DNA of 15,399 nt, taken from Byssothecium circinans. Lineage: Eukaryota; Ascomycota; Dothideomycetes; Pleosporales; Massarinaceae. The stretch lies in contig ML976977.1 in NCBI GenBank assembly GCA_010015675.1, forward strand, positions 1,752,355 through 1,767,753. Reading direction: 5' to 3'. This document shows, in pieces, positions 1 through 8,613 of the stretch. The translations under genes and the position numbers were made by a program. The notes under the pieces were generated by a model, which worked only from the letters and a program-made list of their open reading frames with translations, was not told where the DNA came from and did not search any database. Within the stretch, counting starts at the first letter, position 1, and each line of letters opens with the position of its first letter.

Positions 1-40
1 ACCCTCTAGGGCCTTGATATCCGCTGTCCAAATAAGCTTT

Positions 41-298
41 TTAACCTCTCGAGATCTCCTTCCTATAGTAGTTAGTACTACTAACTAATCTTGTGGGTAA
101 CTCCATGGAGACTCCGTGGAGTGGATGGAAGGAGTAGGAGTACTCCGACTCCTTCCTTGTCGAAGCCTGGCTCTGAGCTGACTTCAACTTGTTTTTGCGA
201 TAGTCGTCTGTGGACTTTTGGCTAGTGTTTGTTGTGGGGAAGGATTGGACTGGGATGAGGGGACGGAGGTTGAGTGAGGATGTGACTTGGCGGAACAT
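41..298 (-). CDS. Small hypothetical protein, possibly first exon of a gene running off the window
   Basis: An 85-residue minus-strand ORF starts at the ATG at 298 and ends at a TAA at 41-43. I do not recognise it. The N-terminus (MFRQVTSSLNLRPLIPV) has Arg, Ser and hydrophobic residues and no early acid, so a mitochondrial presequence is possible but weak. Support for a real start is a TATAAAAG motif on the same strand 60-67 bp upstream of the ATG. The last third of the ORF runs through a dense set of palindromes, which is odd for coding sequence. A perfect TACTAAC branch-point-like motif followed by TATAG (minus strand, about 65-85) could be the end of an intron, after which two frames continue, one open to the window edge. 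I found no strong matching donor. The gene model is therefore uncertain. Confidence 0.3.
   Translation of the reverse strand: MFRQVTSSLNLRPLIPVQSFPTTNTSQKSTDDYRKNKLKSAQSQASTRKESEYSYSFHPLHGVSMELPTRLVSSTNYYRKEISRG
47..156. repeat. Cluster of palindromes
   Basis: Within 110 bp there are CTCGAG (47-52), GAGATCTC (51-58), a perfect 9+1+9 inverted repeat (69-87, arms TAGTTAGTA and TACTAACTA), CTCCATGGAG (101-110), and a 30-bp inverted repeat with no loop (127-156) whose 15-bp arms differ at one pair. GGAGT/ACTCC motifs recur throughout. Such density suggests a foldback element or a hairpin-forming insertion, though it overlaps the end of a small ORF. Confidence 0.6.
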
Positions 299-1196
299 TT
301 TGGAGGGAGGCACACACACAGGGAGAGAGAGAGGGAAGTGCTAGTATCCCTCGCTCGCTTTTATAAATCTTGAGGGACAAGGATTGGATCTTGTGGCATG
401 ATGTTTGGTTGCACAAGATGCATGGCATTCCATTCTCACAAATCACAGCTCTGTGCAACCCCTCGTATAATGGTCCTTCACCAAGCGCACATGCACTTAA
501 GGCAAGGTGCGGCCGCCCGCTGCGAGTCTTCAAATCCCCATTTCGAACTCCGACCATGCTGCAAATTACTACATCCCAGGCATCCTTCTCCCACTTTCTC
601 TATGCTGCAATCTGTGAGCGAGCCATTGCACTCATACGAATCTTTGAATAGACACAGCTCTCGCCAACCGCAGAAAGCATTGCACACACCCCCACCGACA
701 CCTTTACTGCAACCCCACCAAATCCAATTCACGACAATGAGCACAGAAAAGGGAGGATCACACCAAATGAATTCAGAGGAGATCATTGTAAATGTAAAAA
801 GCTGCTAGTCTATTAAGTATTGTTCAAACTCATCATTACGCGGCTTTAGAAGTCCGACTTAAGGTAATGCAGCCTAACATTAGGAAGAAAGAAAAGAACA
901 TCTAAATAGAGAAAAAAGAATAGAGGAGAAGGCCACGTTACTAAAACTAGAAGGAAGAAGCTCAACAAGGCGAGGAGAAACGATGGGACCTTGTATGAGA
1001 AATAGTTGCATTGGGGGGAAAGGGAACAGGCTGCTGATTAATCGACTACATCTCCATCTTCTTTCATCTTCTGTAGTCTACCTTGAGGATCATATTTGAG
1101 CCCTCTCTATCCAAATTTCACTTCACCATAAATCCGTCACTAAGCCTCTCCTACAGTTCGACCCTCCCCACCCCCCCATAAATTTCTATACCAAAA
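299..1196. other. Intergenic stretch, no supported gene
   Basis: This lies between the start of the left-edge ORF and the stop codon of the mitochondrial-protein gene, both on the minus strand. It should hold the promoter of the first and the 3' untranslated region of the second. A 136-codon plus-strand ORF at 398-808 has no recognisable domain and a His/Pro/Ser-rich composition typical of chance reading, so it is not called. The part from about 840 to 1000 is purine-rich (GAAAAG/AAGAAAG runs), with nothing else recognised. Confidence 0.5.
358..365 (-). promoter_or_regulatory. TATA box (TATAAAAG) for the left-edge minus-strand ORF
   Basis: The minus strand reads TATAAAAG here, a full match to the classical TATA box. 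It lies 60-67 bp upstream of the ATG at 298, a usual fungal spacing that leaves about 30 bp to a start site and a short leader. GA and CA microsatellite tracts (about 311-335) lie between it and the ATG. The match and spacing are seen; use as a promoter is inferred. Confidence 0.45.
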
Positions 1197-1833
1197 TTAC
1201 TTGTCCTTCTTCTTCTTCTTCCCCTCCTTCCCCTTCCCCTCCCACTCCTTCATCCTCTCCTCCCTCCCCTCCTTCCCCTTCCCCTCCCACTCCTTCATCC
1301 TCTCCTCCCTCCCCCTCCCCCTTTCCCCCTTCGGCACCCACTTCAACTCCTCTCCCAACCTAGCCAGCCCCTTCCGCCGCTCTTCTTCTACCTGGCTCGC
1401 CTCAACCCGTCTCTGGGTATTCTCTATGTAAGAATCAGCCGAGAAAGGAAGGAAAAAGGGAACAAGACAAGACAACACAGGGGTGATAATGATAGTGATT
1501 TGATTTCTTACCTCTCCGCAGCTTATTTTTCCTTCGAAAGTACTCGGTGATGTTACGTCTGACCCCGTGCTGGTCTTGAGTATACTTAATGCCGTCGATG
1601 GAAGGCCCAGCGTGTTGGATGGAGGGAGGCATCGACTGGGTGAAGAAGATCGATTTCTTAATTTCGCTTTGGGCGGCGCTTACTTTCTCGCGCTCGCGGT
1701 CAGTGACAGCAGCAGCAGAAGGCGGTGGATCCGCGGAGCCGGACGAAGTCGACAGTGCCGAAGAAGAAGACAAGGCACCCGCAGAGAGCAGGATCCGCAA
1801 CGCAGAGTTGGACGAGCACGCTCGAAGCATCAT
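1197..1833 (-). CDS. Predicted mitochondrial protein of unknown function, two exons, 182 aa
   Basis: Exon 1 spans 1833-1512 and exon 2 spans 1423-1197, giving 182 residues. The 88-nt intron (1424-1511) has donor GTAAGA, a GCTGATT branch-like motif and acceptor CATAG; the split codon reads Glu and joins ...NKLRR to ENTQRR... in frame. The start is one of two adjacent ATGs (1833 or 1830). The N-terminus (MMLRACSSNSALRILLSAG...) is Arg/Ser/Leu/Ala-rich with no acids, a good mitochondrial presequence. The middle, including a KSIFFTQSMPPSIQHAGPSI stretch and YTQDQHGVRRNITEYFRR, looks like a conserved core. The tail is a highly charged Lys/Glu/Arg helix ending in KKKKKDK and holds an in-frame 15-residue duplication. 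A TATA-like ATATATTTT lies about 55 bp upstream of the ATG. I cannot name the family; small fungal mitochondrial assembly or membrane factors are a guess. The gene model is firm, the function unknown. Confidence 0.75.
1221..1310. repeat. Perfect 45-bp tandem duplication inside coding sequence
   Basis: Positions 1221-1265 and 1266-1310 are identical over all 45 bases (plus strand CCCCTCCTTCCCCTTCC...TCCCT). The unit is divisible by three, so it repeats a 15-residue charged block (MKEWEGKGKEGREER) in the tail of the mitochondrial protein without shifting frame. The perfect identity suggests a recent slippage event; the tract is a pure polypyrimidine/polypurine strand. Confidence 0.95.
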
Positions 1834-2806
1834 GTCAATCTTCTTTGTAAGGCTAAGATGAGATGTGGTTCTAGTTCGAGACGAGAAAATATATCTAGCT
1901 AGGTACCCAGAAAATCCCCAGGAGATGACATTCAGTTTATACATACCACCTAAGTGAAGAGGCCGATCGTACTACCATTCCACCGGCGCACTCGAATCGC
2001 CGAGAAAAAAGGCGCTGCTCGAGGCAGACAGACGGGCGCGCGCTCTTTCGTCACACAGCATGCGGTGGCACCGCGCATGTGCGTACTTCTCGGAATGCAA
2101 GGTATATCGATATCGCCACTTTGCACTCTTTAACATGTATTCGTAGGAAAGAAAAGAAGGGCTAGGAAGCGAATCCATATTCCAGAGCCACATCTTTACC
2201 AAGTGAGAACTGTTCCAACGATACACCCGCGAGCGATATGTTTTCGAAGTAAAGTAGTCAATTATTTTGTTCACCGGTGCGTATTTAATTTACATGCACG
2301 TACTTGTCTACACACTAACCCATGCCACAGTTACACAAAGACCTACATCGCGCCCTTCCCCCTCCAACGACCTTAAAGCCCGCACCTACTGGAGAGGAAG
2401 AACATGCTCATGTTCTGCATCAGGCACACCGCTAATCATCATTACGTTGGTCGACGTCTCTCTCGCTCCATCGCTTACCACTCCACGCGTGGAGGAGCCT
2501 CAGGATACATGATACATGATACTGCAGCTCTGAAAATTAGCGCGTAACCCAGAGTGAGTGACCGAACGAGAGGTGTATTTTTCTCCCAATCGAAACAGTC
2601 TCCCACTTTAACCAATCTACTGCCCCTTAGCCCCTTTAGTATACACCATTTCCCCCACTCGTCCATCCCATCGTCGCAGTCATAATTCATGCATCCCTCA
2701 GCACCACTCTGTACACAGTCGGCATCATCCTTGCACACATCTTCCACTATCGCCTATCACCCTCCACCACCACCACACCCACACCTACACCTACACCTAC
2801 ACCGCT
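1834..2806. other. Intergenic region: promoter of the mitochondrial-protein gene and 3' side of the CUE gene
   Basis: About 970 bp lie between the start of one minus-strand gene and the stop of the next. Visible items are a TATA-like ATATATTTT on the minus strand (1886-1894), a 14-bp palindrome containing ACGCGT (2481-2494), an 8-bp-period GATACATG repeat (2504-2522) and a short CCTACA repeat (about 2781-2803) just past the CUE stop codon. Small ORFs in this stretch have no recognisable features. Confidence 0.5.
2481..2494. promoter_or_regulatory. 14-bp perfect palindrome CTCCACGCGTGGAG with an MCB-like core
   Basis: The whole 14 bp reads the same on both strands, and the core ACGCGT matches the MluI cell-cycle box bound by MBF (Mbp1-Swi6) in yeasts. 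It lies about 650 bp upstream of the mitochondrial-protein ATG and about 310 bp past the CUE stop. The palindrome is seen; any regulatory role is speculation, since a hexamer core occurs often by chance. Confidence 0.25.
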
Positions 2807-3611
2807 CTACGACTCCCCACTACTCAGCTCCTGCAACATCTCCCTCGTCGCGCTCAAACTCCCCGAATCCCCATAAATCGCCGCAATAAGACTCGAGTCT
2901 ATTTTCGGAAACTCTCGCTGAAGAATTGCTTGGTCTCTCTGGATTTTCGTATCAGCACAAATCACTTCAATTAGCCCGGAAAAGAGAACCGAGGGGGATA
3001 GAACTCAAGCGCAAAAGACATACCTCTTCCTCCGTCTGCGGCCGACTCATCTCATAGCTCTGCATGACCTCCACTTGATGCGAGTGGTCCTGACCCTGTG
3101 GGAGGGCTTGTTCGGTGCCTGTGCGGCGTGGGGGGAGCGCTGGGGCTTCTTCTCCTTCTATTCCTCCTCCTGCTCCTAGGCCTGTTCCAGCTCCTACATG
3201 ATGACTCGTGTTCGGGTTCGTAGATTGAAATCCGCTCTGATACCCACCTCCCGCAGCCTCGTTGCCCGCACCGTGTCCGCTCTCGAAACCGCCTTGATGA
3301 CCTCCAGAAACGCCTCCTGGAACACCGCCCGGAACACCGCTAGGAACGCCTCCCGGAACAGCCCCAGCACCAGTGCCGTAGCCAGTCGGCAATCCGCTTT
3401 GATAGCCTACTTCAGGAACCCCTCCACCACCGTGAACACCACCGCCGCCCTCATGCCCTTGATACGTCTGATACCCCTGCTGCTGTCCAACCCCCCCATT
3501 CCCTTGCTGCTCACCCTGCCCACCCTGCACACCATATCCGTGCTGCGCGCTCTGGCCCTGCCCCTGGCCCTGACCCTGATCGCCCTCTCCATAATACCGC
3601 CCCGAAGCCAT
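2807..3611 (-). CDS. CUE domain-containing protein, two exons, 239 aa
   Basis: Exon 1 (3611-3024, 196 codons) and exon 2 (2938-2807, 43 codons plus TAG) are joined across an 85-nt intron (2939-3023; donor GTATGT, acceptor CCAG) between whole codons. Residues 1-150 are low complexity: a QGQGQG run, QQG blocks and PGGVPSGVPGG repeats. A short APALPPRR proline segment follows at about 156-163. The end, from MSRPQTEEE through LQREFPKIDSSLIAAIYGDS to REMLQEL, matches the CUE fold: an FP motif in helix 1, a hydrophobic helix 2, and a leucine-bearing helix 3. CUE domains bind mono-ubiquitin and act in trafficking, ER-associated degradation and, in Cue5, selective autophagy. The ATG at 3611 is chosen because Gly/Gln-rich sequence starts there; the frame stays open upstream to an ATG at 4166, but that part crosses a microsatellite and is probably leader. 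Ubiquitin binding is inferred from the motif. Confidence 0.8.
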
Positions 3612-3949
3612 CTCCGCAATCACTGTCACTGCCGGTTGAGTCGAAACCTCAACCCAGGTCGTGGAATGCAATGAGTTAGATACAATACAACGACCCGGTA
3701 AAGTCGCAGTCGTAGTCCGTTCAAGTCCAGAGCAGGCAAGTCGGGAGTCGAGAACTCGAGTAATCCGATCAAAGTCGATCAAAGTCGAGTCTAACGAAAG
3801 CAGATAGAGCAAAGAGGAGAGGAGCGGGGTCGCACCGACACCTGCGTCTGCGTGTATAACAACCGTGGCGTTTTGTGCGCTGCCGTGGTGGTAGTTGAAC
3901 AGCGTGAAGAAAGAGGGTGCATGTGGATAGATGGATGTCGTCGGCTGAT

Positions 3950-3970
3950 GACGTATGCGCTGCTTACGTC
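3950..3970. promoter_or_regulatory. Inverted GACGTA...TACGTC pair, ATF/CREB-like half sites
   Basis: Two perfect 6-bp arms, GACGTA (3950-3955) and TACGTC (3965-3970), face each other across 9 bp, and the left one extends to TGACGTA. bZIP factors of the ATF/CREB class bind TGACGT-type sites. They lie about 340-360 bp upstream of the CUE gene ATG. The motif is seen; a regulatory role is inference. Confidence 0.3.
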
Positions 3971-4128
3971 TACCATACGGCCGGAAAGGTTGTATTTGGA
4001 TTCGGAGCGGGCGTGGCGCTGCGCGGAAGCTGCTGGCTGCTGAACTCCAGACCTGCTGCTGGGACTGGGGCTGGGCTGCGCTTGCTTGCTTGCTTGCATG
4101 CTCCGGATGAACTCGGCGGAATAAAATA

Positions 4129-4166
4129 ATGCACTGTATGTATGTATGTATGTATGTACAGTGCAT
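4129..4166. repeat. TATG microsatellite flanked by perfect 10-bp inverted arms
   Basis: ATGCACTGTA (4129-4138) and TACAGTGCAT (4157-4166) are exact reverse complements around an 18-nt TGTA/TATG repeat loop. A CTTG tetranucleotide repeat lies 30 bp to the left (4081-4096). Both fall in the probable promoter or leader of the CUE gene and should form a hairpin in single strand. Tetranucleotide length is likely variable between strains. Confidence 0.85.
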
Positions 4167-4452
4167 ACTACAGCCCCCAGCCCAACAACGAGCCCACGAT
4201 CAAGGCTCTCTCTCACGCAGAGCATATTTGCCCGTCATGTACGCAAGGCACGAAAAAGCTTCGATGGAAAAATCAAGGGCAGATGCGCGTCCGTCATGAT
4301 TGTTGTTGTCAAGACTTAAAGGGATCAACCAGAGCAAAGCGAAGAGCCTCTCTGTCCCGGTCTAGCTTGCATTCATTCCTACGTTAGGTATTTTCGAAAA
4401 ATATCTTTCCTACAGCCCGCCCGTCCCGGAAGACGCAAAAAAGGCTGCGACC

Positions 4453-4728
4453 ATGCGCCCTGGAGTACAATACACTATTTTCCAACTCCCCATCGCTTCT
4501 TCTCTACCCTCTCATCCTCACCATTCGCATTCTCCCTCCAGCACCACCATCACCACGACCATCACAAAGACACCAACCCCAGTCCAAAAAGCTAACGAAA
4601 ACGCCCAGATCCCATGCGCGTAAAAAGGTGTCCCTATCGGACGTCCACATTATTTGAACGCCTACCAGTTCCCACTCTTCGCCGAGTATGCATATATGCT
4701 CTCCCCAAGGAAAAATTTCAGCAGGTGA
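4453..4728 (+). other. Weak coding-like stretch with an in-frame TAA, possible gene remnant
   Basis: From the ATG at 4453 a frame reads 56 codons rich in Thr, Ser, Pro and His to a TAA at 4621. The same frame then continues for 34 codons with natural-looking composition (PHYLNAYQFPLFAEYAYML...) to a TGA at 4726, where the DNA also shows a donor-like AG|GTGAGC. A single stop between two protein-like blocks could mean a decayed gene, a small intron, or chance. A possible 49-nt intron (GTAAAA...CCAG) would remove the TAA but changes the downstream frame. No family is recognised. Confidence 0.15.
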
Positions 4729-5405
4729 GCCAGACTTGGTCCATTCTTTCTGATACAGTCCAAAATCCCGCCCTTCCCTTCCGATCCATACCGACCAACC
4801 CAGAAAGGCAACCCTAAATCGATCGACCCAAGGTAAAAAGTGTGGGGCACGTAAGTACGAACGAACATATGGAAGAGATCAAAATGAGTGTGGCCGAACG
4901 CAGAGGCCCCCCTCCAATAGACAAGGTTTTCAAATAGAGGAACGCAAAGGGGAAGATTGTGGGAGACAGAGGCCGAGCTCTCCAAGTTGGTGAAGAGGGC
5001 AAGAGAAAAAAGGAGTCATTAAAGCGGTCCGCTATCATAACAAAAAACACTTGGTTTTCGCTTAAGCGCTCCAGAAAAAACACCAAGGCATAATCCACCA
5101 TCGTTATCCGTGTCGATGCAGAATGTTACAGAAGCTGCCAGCACCAGATAATTCCCTCAGTCAGAGGAAGTAGCACTGGAATGGCGCAAAACATGCAAAA
5201 AAACAAAAAAGGTCGGGCAAAAGAAATTCGTAAGATGGCTGCCGGGGCCAAAGGGAAAATGGCGGTCGGTCTGCTGCGGGCGAGACGCCGTACCGTACAA
5301 GTCTATGGGGTCGTAAATCCGTGTGTATGGGGTATCTGATTTTCTCGCGGCTATGCGTAGCCTTTTTCGGTCCAGTGCGGTACAAAATTTCGAATGGGAT
5401 AGTGC

Positions 5406-8400
5406 CTATTGGACGTGCCAGTCCGGAAGCGGTAGAGCCCTCCGGTCAAATCGTCCCAATGGCGTTGATGATACAAGTGTTGAAAACAAGTTTTTCTCCC
5501 TACGGTGCTTCTCTTCAAGGGCTTCCAGTCTCTTCTTCTCAGTATCCGGATCGTAGAAGTAGGTGGCGGTGACAGGCACCTTGCGCTCAGTTGTGCTCAA
5601 CGGAAGCTGGTATTTAAACGCGCCTCGCACAATGAGCTCGAAGGGATACTGTAGAACCTCCTCCCATCGTTCGGTTCCACCGGCTTCAGTTTTGTTTCCA
5701 GGATGCAAGAGACGAATTTCGCCCGTGGATTCCACTCGGCGATGATTGAAGAAGGTTCCGTCAAAGTTGAGAGGAGCATCAAAATGAAATATCTTGCCCA
5801 GTGACATGATGTGGGGCTCGCCGTCGCCAATCGGGTCTGTGCCGTGGTCCACACCGTCGCGGGTGCCAATGGTCTCCCCGTCTGCTTTGATGGGTAGCCA
5901 GCTTTCTTCATTGCCCGCTGCACCATGCCCATGCTCTCGCCACCATTTGTCAGACCCAGCGTGCTTGCTCTTGGCGAAGATTATCACGTCCATGTCGGCG
6001 ACTGTGACACCTACAATATTGGGATTTATGGCATCGACGACGAGATCGAGTATGATTTCATCCTGGCTGGCGACGACGTTTTTGATCTCGCGAACCTCGA
6101 GCTCGCTTAGCGGCTTGGTAGTAGCAAAGACGAGTCCGATGACGCAGAAAAGCAGGACGAGAAGCAGGACAGCGCAAACTAAGCAGCCGGCGAATTTACG
6201 GCACCAACCCCCACTACGACGGTGTCGATGTTCGCGTTCGCGTTCACGTTGACGTAGCGTAGCGCTGTTTCGACGCCGCGGCGTCCGCACACGAGGGCTG
6301 CGTGATGCGAGAAGTGGCGTTTGTTCGTCGTCAGCCGCATTTTCGGTATCAACGTCATAGGCCGAATATTCCCCGTGCTTTTTGGTGCCATTGCCATTCG
6401 AGCTACCATTCCCGATGTTGAATGTGTGGAAATGTGGGCTATTTGGCTGCGAGGGCTGCCGTGAGGAGGGTCCACGCACGCGCGAGGATTGCGGCATGGA
6501 CAAATCGCTGTCAGCCATAATGTGTCCGAGGCCTCCTCGTCCTTGACCGTGTCGTCCGATATGATGGTGACCGCTAATTCTACCAGACCCGACGCGAACA
6601 ATTCCGTCCCGATCGCCGTCACCATCGCCATTAGCGTTGCTATAAGGGTTGATGAACTTCATGCTGATCTTTTTGTTGGGATTCTTGTGCTGCGTCTCGC
6701 GCGCAGCCAGCCGGTCGTGGAGGCTCTGTATAGAGGTCATGCTAGGCGTCCGAGAGTGGTGCTGTCGGCTACGGTGCGGTTGATCGGGCGGGTTCGATTC
6801 GTAGATGAAGGTAGCATCAGAGTCCGACGAGTCGGCCTCATCCACAGCGTTGGCAACCTTTTGCTCGAATACGTCGGCTTTGGACGAAGCTTTGCGAATC
6901 ATTGCGTTAGTGCCTGGATAAAAATAATACGAGGGTGAAGTCTGGGAGAGAAGGAAAGGTCTCCGCGGCAGGTCCGGGCTCGACAGCGACAACGTTCCTA
7001 TGGAACGTTCGTCGTCAGAGGAGCGCAGAGGCGGACTGCCAAGCGAAGTAGCCGCTGCTGTGCGCGATGCATGCGCCGGCTTTGAGGGATGGTGGTGATG
7101 GGAAATTCCAGGCGACCTACAGTTGATTGATGGCGCTTTCCGCTTTGCGGGCTTCCTCTCCTTCTTCGGGCGTATTGTCTCATTGCTGGGCTTCAGGCGG
7201 AGACTGCCATCGACACGTCCTGACGCTGACCGATCTGCATTCGCTATTGTCGACTGTGCCACAGAGGGTACTGTCTCCGTCTCGACCGTCATGTTCCGCA
7301 GCGGCGGTTCGTTACGTGACCTAATGGTGTGGAGGGAGGCGAGGGATGGCTTGTTAGAGAGTGGCAACCGCTGTGTCGAGGCGGATCGGATCTCTTGCAG
7401 CTTGCCTTTGTTATTCTTAGAACCGTTGTCGCTACCGCTCTCGATTTGTTTGGCTGCGCGTGCGCTGAGATCTTCGGTAATCTTCGACGACGTCACGTCG
7501 TTGCGCGGTTCATCGGGCGCTTTGGGGCCGGTCGGTGTGGAAGAAAGGCTGAACATTTATTAGCATGACGTGCCACACAGGGAGCTTTCCCTAATGACAC
7601 AGTGTAGCCGGGTGGGGCGTGCGGGGAACACGTACCTGTCAGCCTCGTCCTCTTCAAAGTTGGGCGTAGCAGGCTGGCTAGATTCTTGCACGGTTTCGAG
7701 CTTGGGGGCGACACCGCTGGCTCCGCGCGAGGAAGCTTTCATGCTCGGCAGCGGTTCGTCGTTGTCGCTGTTCGCGCTCTCATCCTTGACGGGGATGCGA
7801 GACGCAGACGCCGGCGATGAGCTCTGCACCACGATGGCAGGCGTAGAGGTGGCTTCTGGCTTTTTTAATGGCTGCTGCTGCTGCTGCTGGGTACGCAGCG
7901 AGTTCCGCCGCGAGCGAGAGCGTGTCTCGGTGGGCGGCGGAGGAGACTTTACACGCGGCGAGGTGGGCCAATGGGGCGTCGTGTCCCCCGAATTGGAGCC
8001 TGACGATGGCTTCGTAGGGCGTGATGGGCGTGCAGCTGTAGAGTCCTGGGTTGCCACGGGTGGCAGCGAGGGTATGGTGGTAGACGAGAGGGCCCGCTGG
8101 ATAGCGGCGGCAGAGGGAACGGTGGTGCTTGGTCCTGGCATACCGGGGCCCCGACTGGGGCTGGTGTCGTTGCTGCTCTTGCGCGACATGCGGCCTGCCT
8201 TGGTCAGGACGCTCGGTGGGCCAGCGGCAGTCCCTGAGACTGTGGTGCTGGTACTGGAGCGCTTCGGCGGACGGGCTGGGGAGGAGTCGCGCGAGGACAG
8301 CGGCGAGCTGGCCTGCGAAGGCGAGCCGGACACGTTCAGCGAGCGCGCGCCGTTGAGCGTCTGGTGCCGCATGGAATGCGCCTTGTCCTTGGTCGACGAG

Positions 8401-8489
8401 GCGGTCGCTGGCGTGGGCGTGGGCGTGGGTTCTGCAGACTCGGGCACGTCCGCGATGGACGTGTAGGAGCCGTCGGTCGGATCGGTCAT
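5406..8489 (-). CDS. VAC7: Vac7-type regulator of vacuolar PI(3,5)P2 synthesis, two exons, 998 aa
   Basis: Exon 1 (8489-7636) and exon 2 (7548-5406) join across an 87-nt intron (7549-7635; donor GTACGT, branch-like GCTAAT, acceptor TTCAG), the split codon reading Ser285. The ATG at 8489 is the first in this frame (MTDPTDGSYTS). Residues 1 to about 735 are Ser/Pro-rich and basic, probably disordered and cytosolic, with Q201-206 from six CAG codons and an Arg-rich patch before the membrane. One transmembrane helix lies at about 740-762 (CLVCAVLLLVLLFCVIGLVF). The last 235 residues, with LSELEVREIKNVVASQDEI, the DAINPNIVGVTV segment and NKT at about 903, match the lumenal LEA-like end of fungal Vac7. 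In yeast, Vac7 sits in the vacuole membrane and activates the Fab1-Vac14-Fig4 kinase complex, controlling vacuole size and stress response. Yeast Vac7 is 1165 aa with the same layout. The family is confident; function is by homology. Confidence 0.9.
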
Positions 8490-8550
8490 GATGGAAGTAG
8501 TAGACAGGCGTGATGGCGTGGGGGCCTGGGCATGCTGGGAGCTCTTCACA

Positions 8551-8613
8551 GGCGGGTGGTCGTGGTGGTTGTCGTGGTCGTGGTCGTTGGTTGTTGGTTG
8601 GTGGTTGTCGTGG
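8551..8613. repeat. GT-rich low-complexity tract in the VAC7 leader
   Basis: The plus strand is almost only GGT, GTT and CGTGGT units, so the minus-strand transcript would carry a CCA/AAC/CGAC-rich, unstructured tract 62-124 nt upstream of the VAC7 ATG. CA/CT-rich leaders are common in fungal genes. Its effect, if any, is not visible from sequence. Confidence 0.6.

Larger units (their letters stand above)
3612..5405. other. Long intergenic region: CUE gene promoter and leader, VAC7 3' side
   Basis: Nearly 1.8 kb separate the CUE start from the VAC7 stop, both genes on the minus strand. The CUE-proximal half holds an inverted GACGTA/TACGTC pair (3950-3970), CTTG repeats (4081-4096) and a TATG microsatellite hairpin (4129-4166). 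A weak coding-like stretch on the plus strand (4453-4728) is listed separately. Minus-strand ORFs at 4662-4985 and 4814-5101 are hydrophobic but show no recognisable motif. No RNA gene was recognised. Confidence 0.5.

Noticed and set aside
525..560. tRNA T-loop-like TTCAAATCCCC and TTCGAACTCC
   Set aside because: No box A at the right distance and no cloverleaf could be traced on either strand.
3198..3674. 158-codon plus-strand ORF opposite the CUE gene
   Set aside because: It is the complement of Gly/Gln repeats, giving Asn/Thr/Ala/Leu runs; it has no motif.
3612..4166. N-terminal extension of the CUE protein from the ATG at 4166
   Set aside because: The 185 extra codons start in a microsatellite hairpin, show no domain-like sequence, and precede a clear Gly/Gln-rich start at 3611; more likely the leader region.
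5794..6252. 152-codon plus-strand ORF opposite VAC7 exon 2, along with several others there
   Set aside because: It lies wholly antisense to the transmembrane and lumenal part of Vac7 and is Ser/Thr-rich by frame complementarity.
7570..8466. 298-codon plus-strand ORF antisense to VAC7 exon 1
   Set aside because: It mirrors the Ser/Pro-rich, GC-rich sense frame and has no domain; the sense frame continues into a recognisable Vac7 C-terminus through a clean intron.
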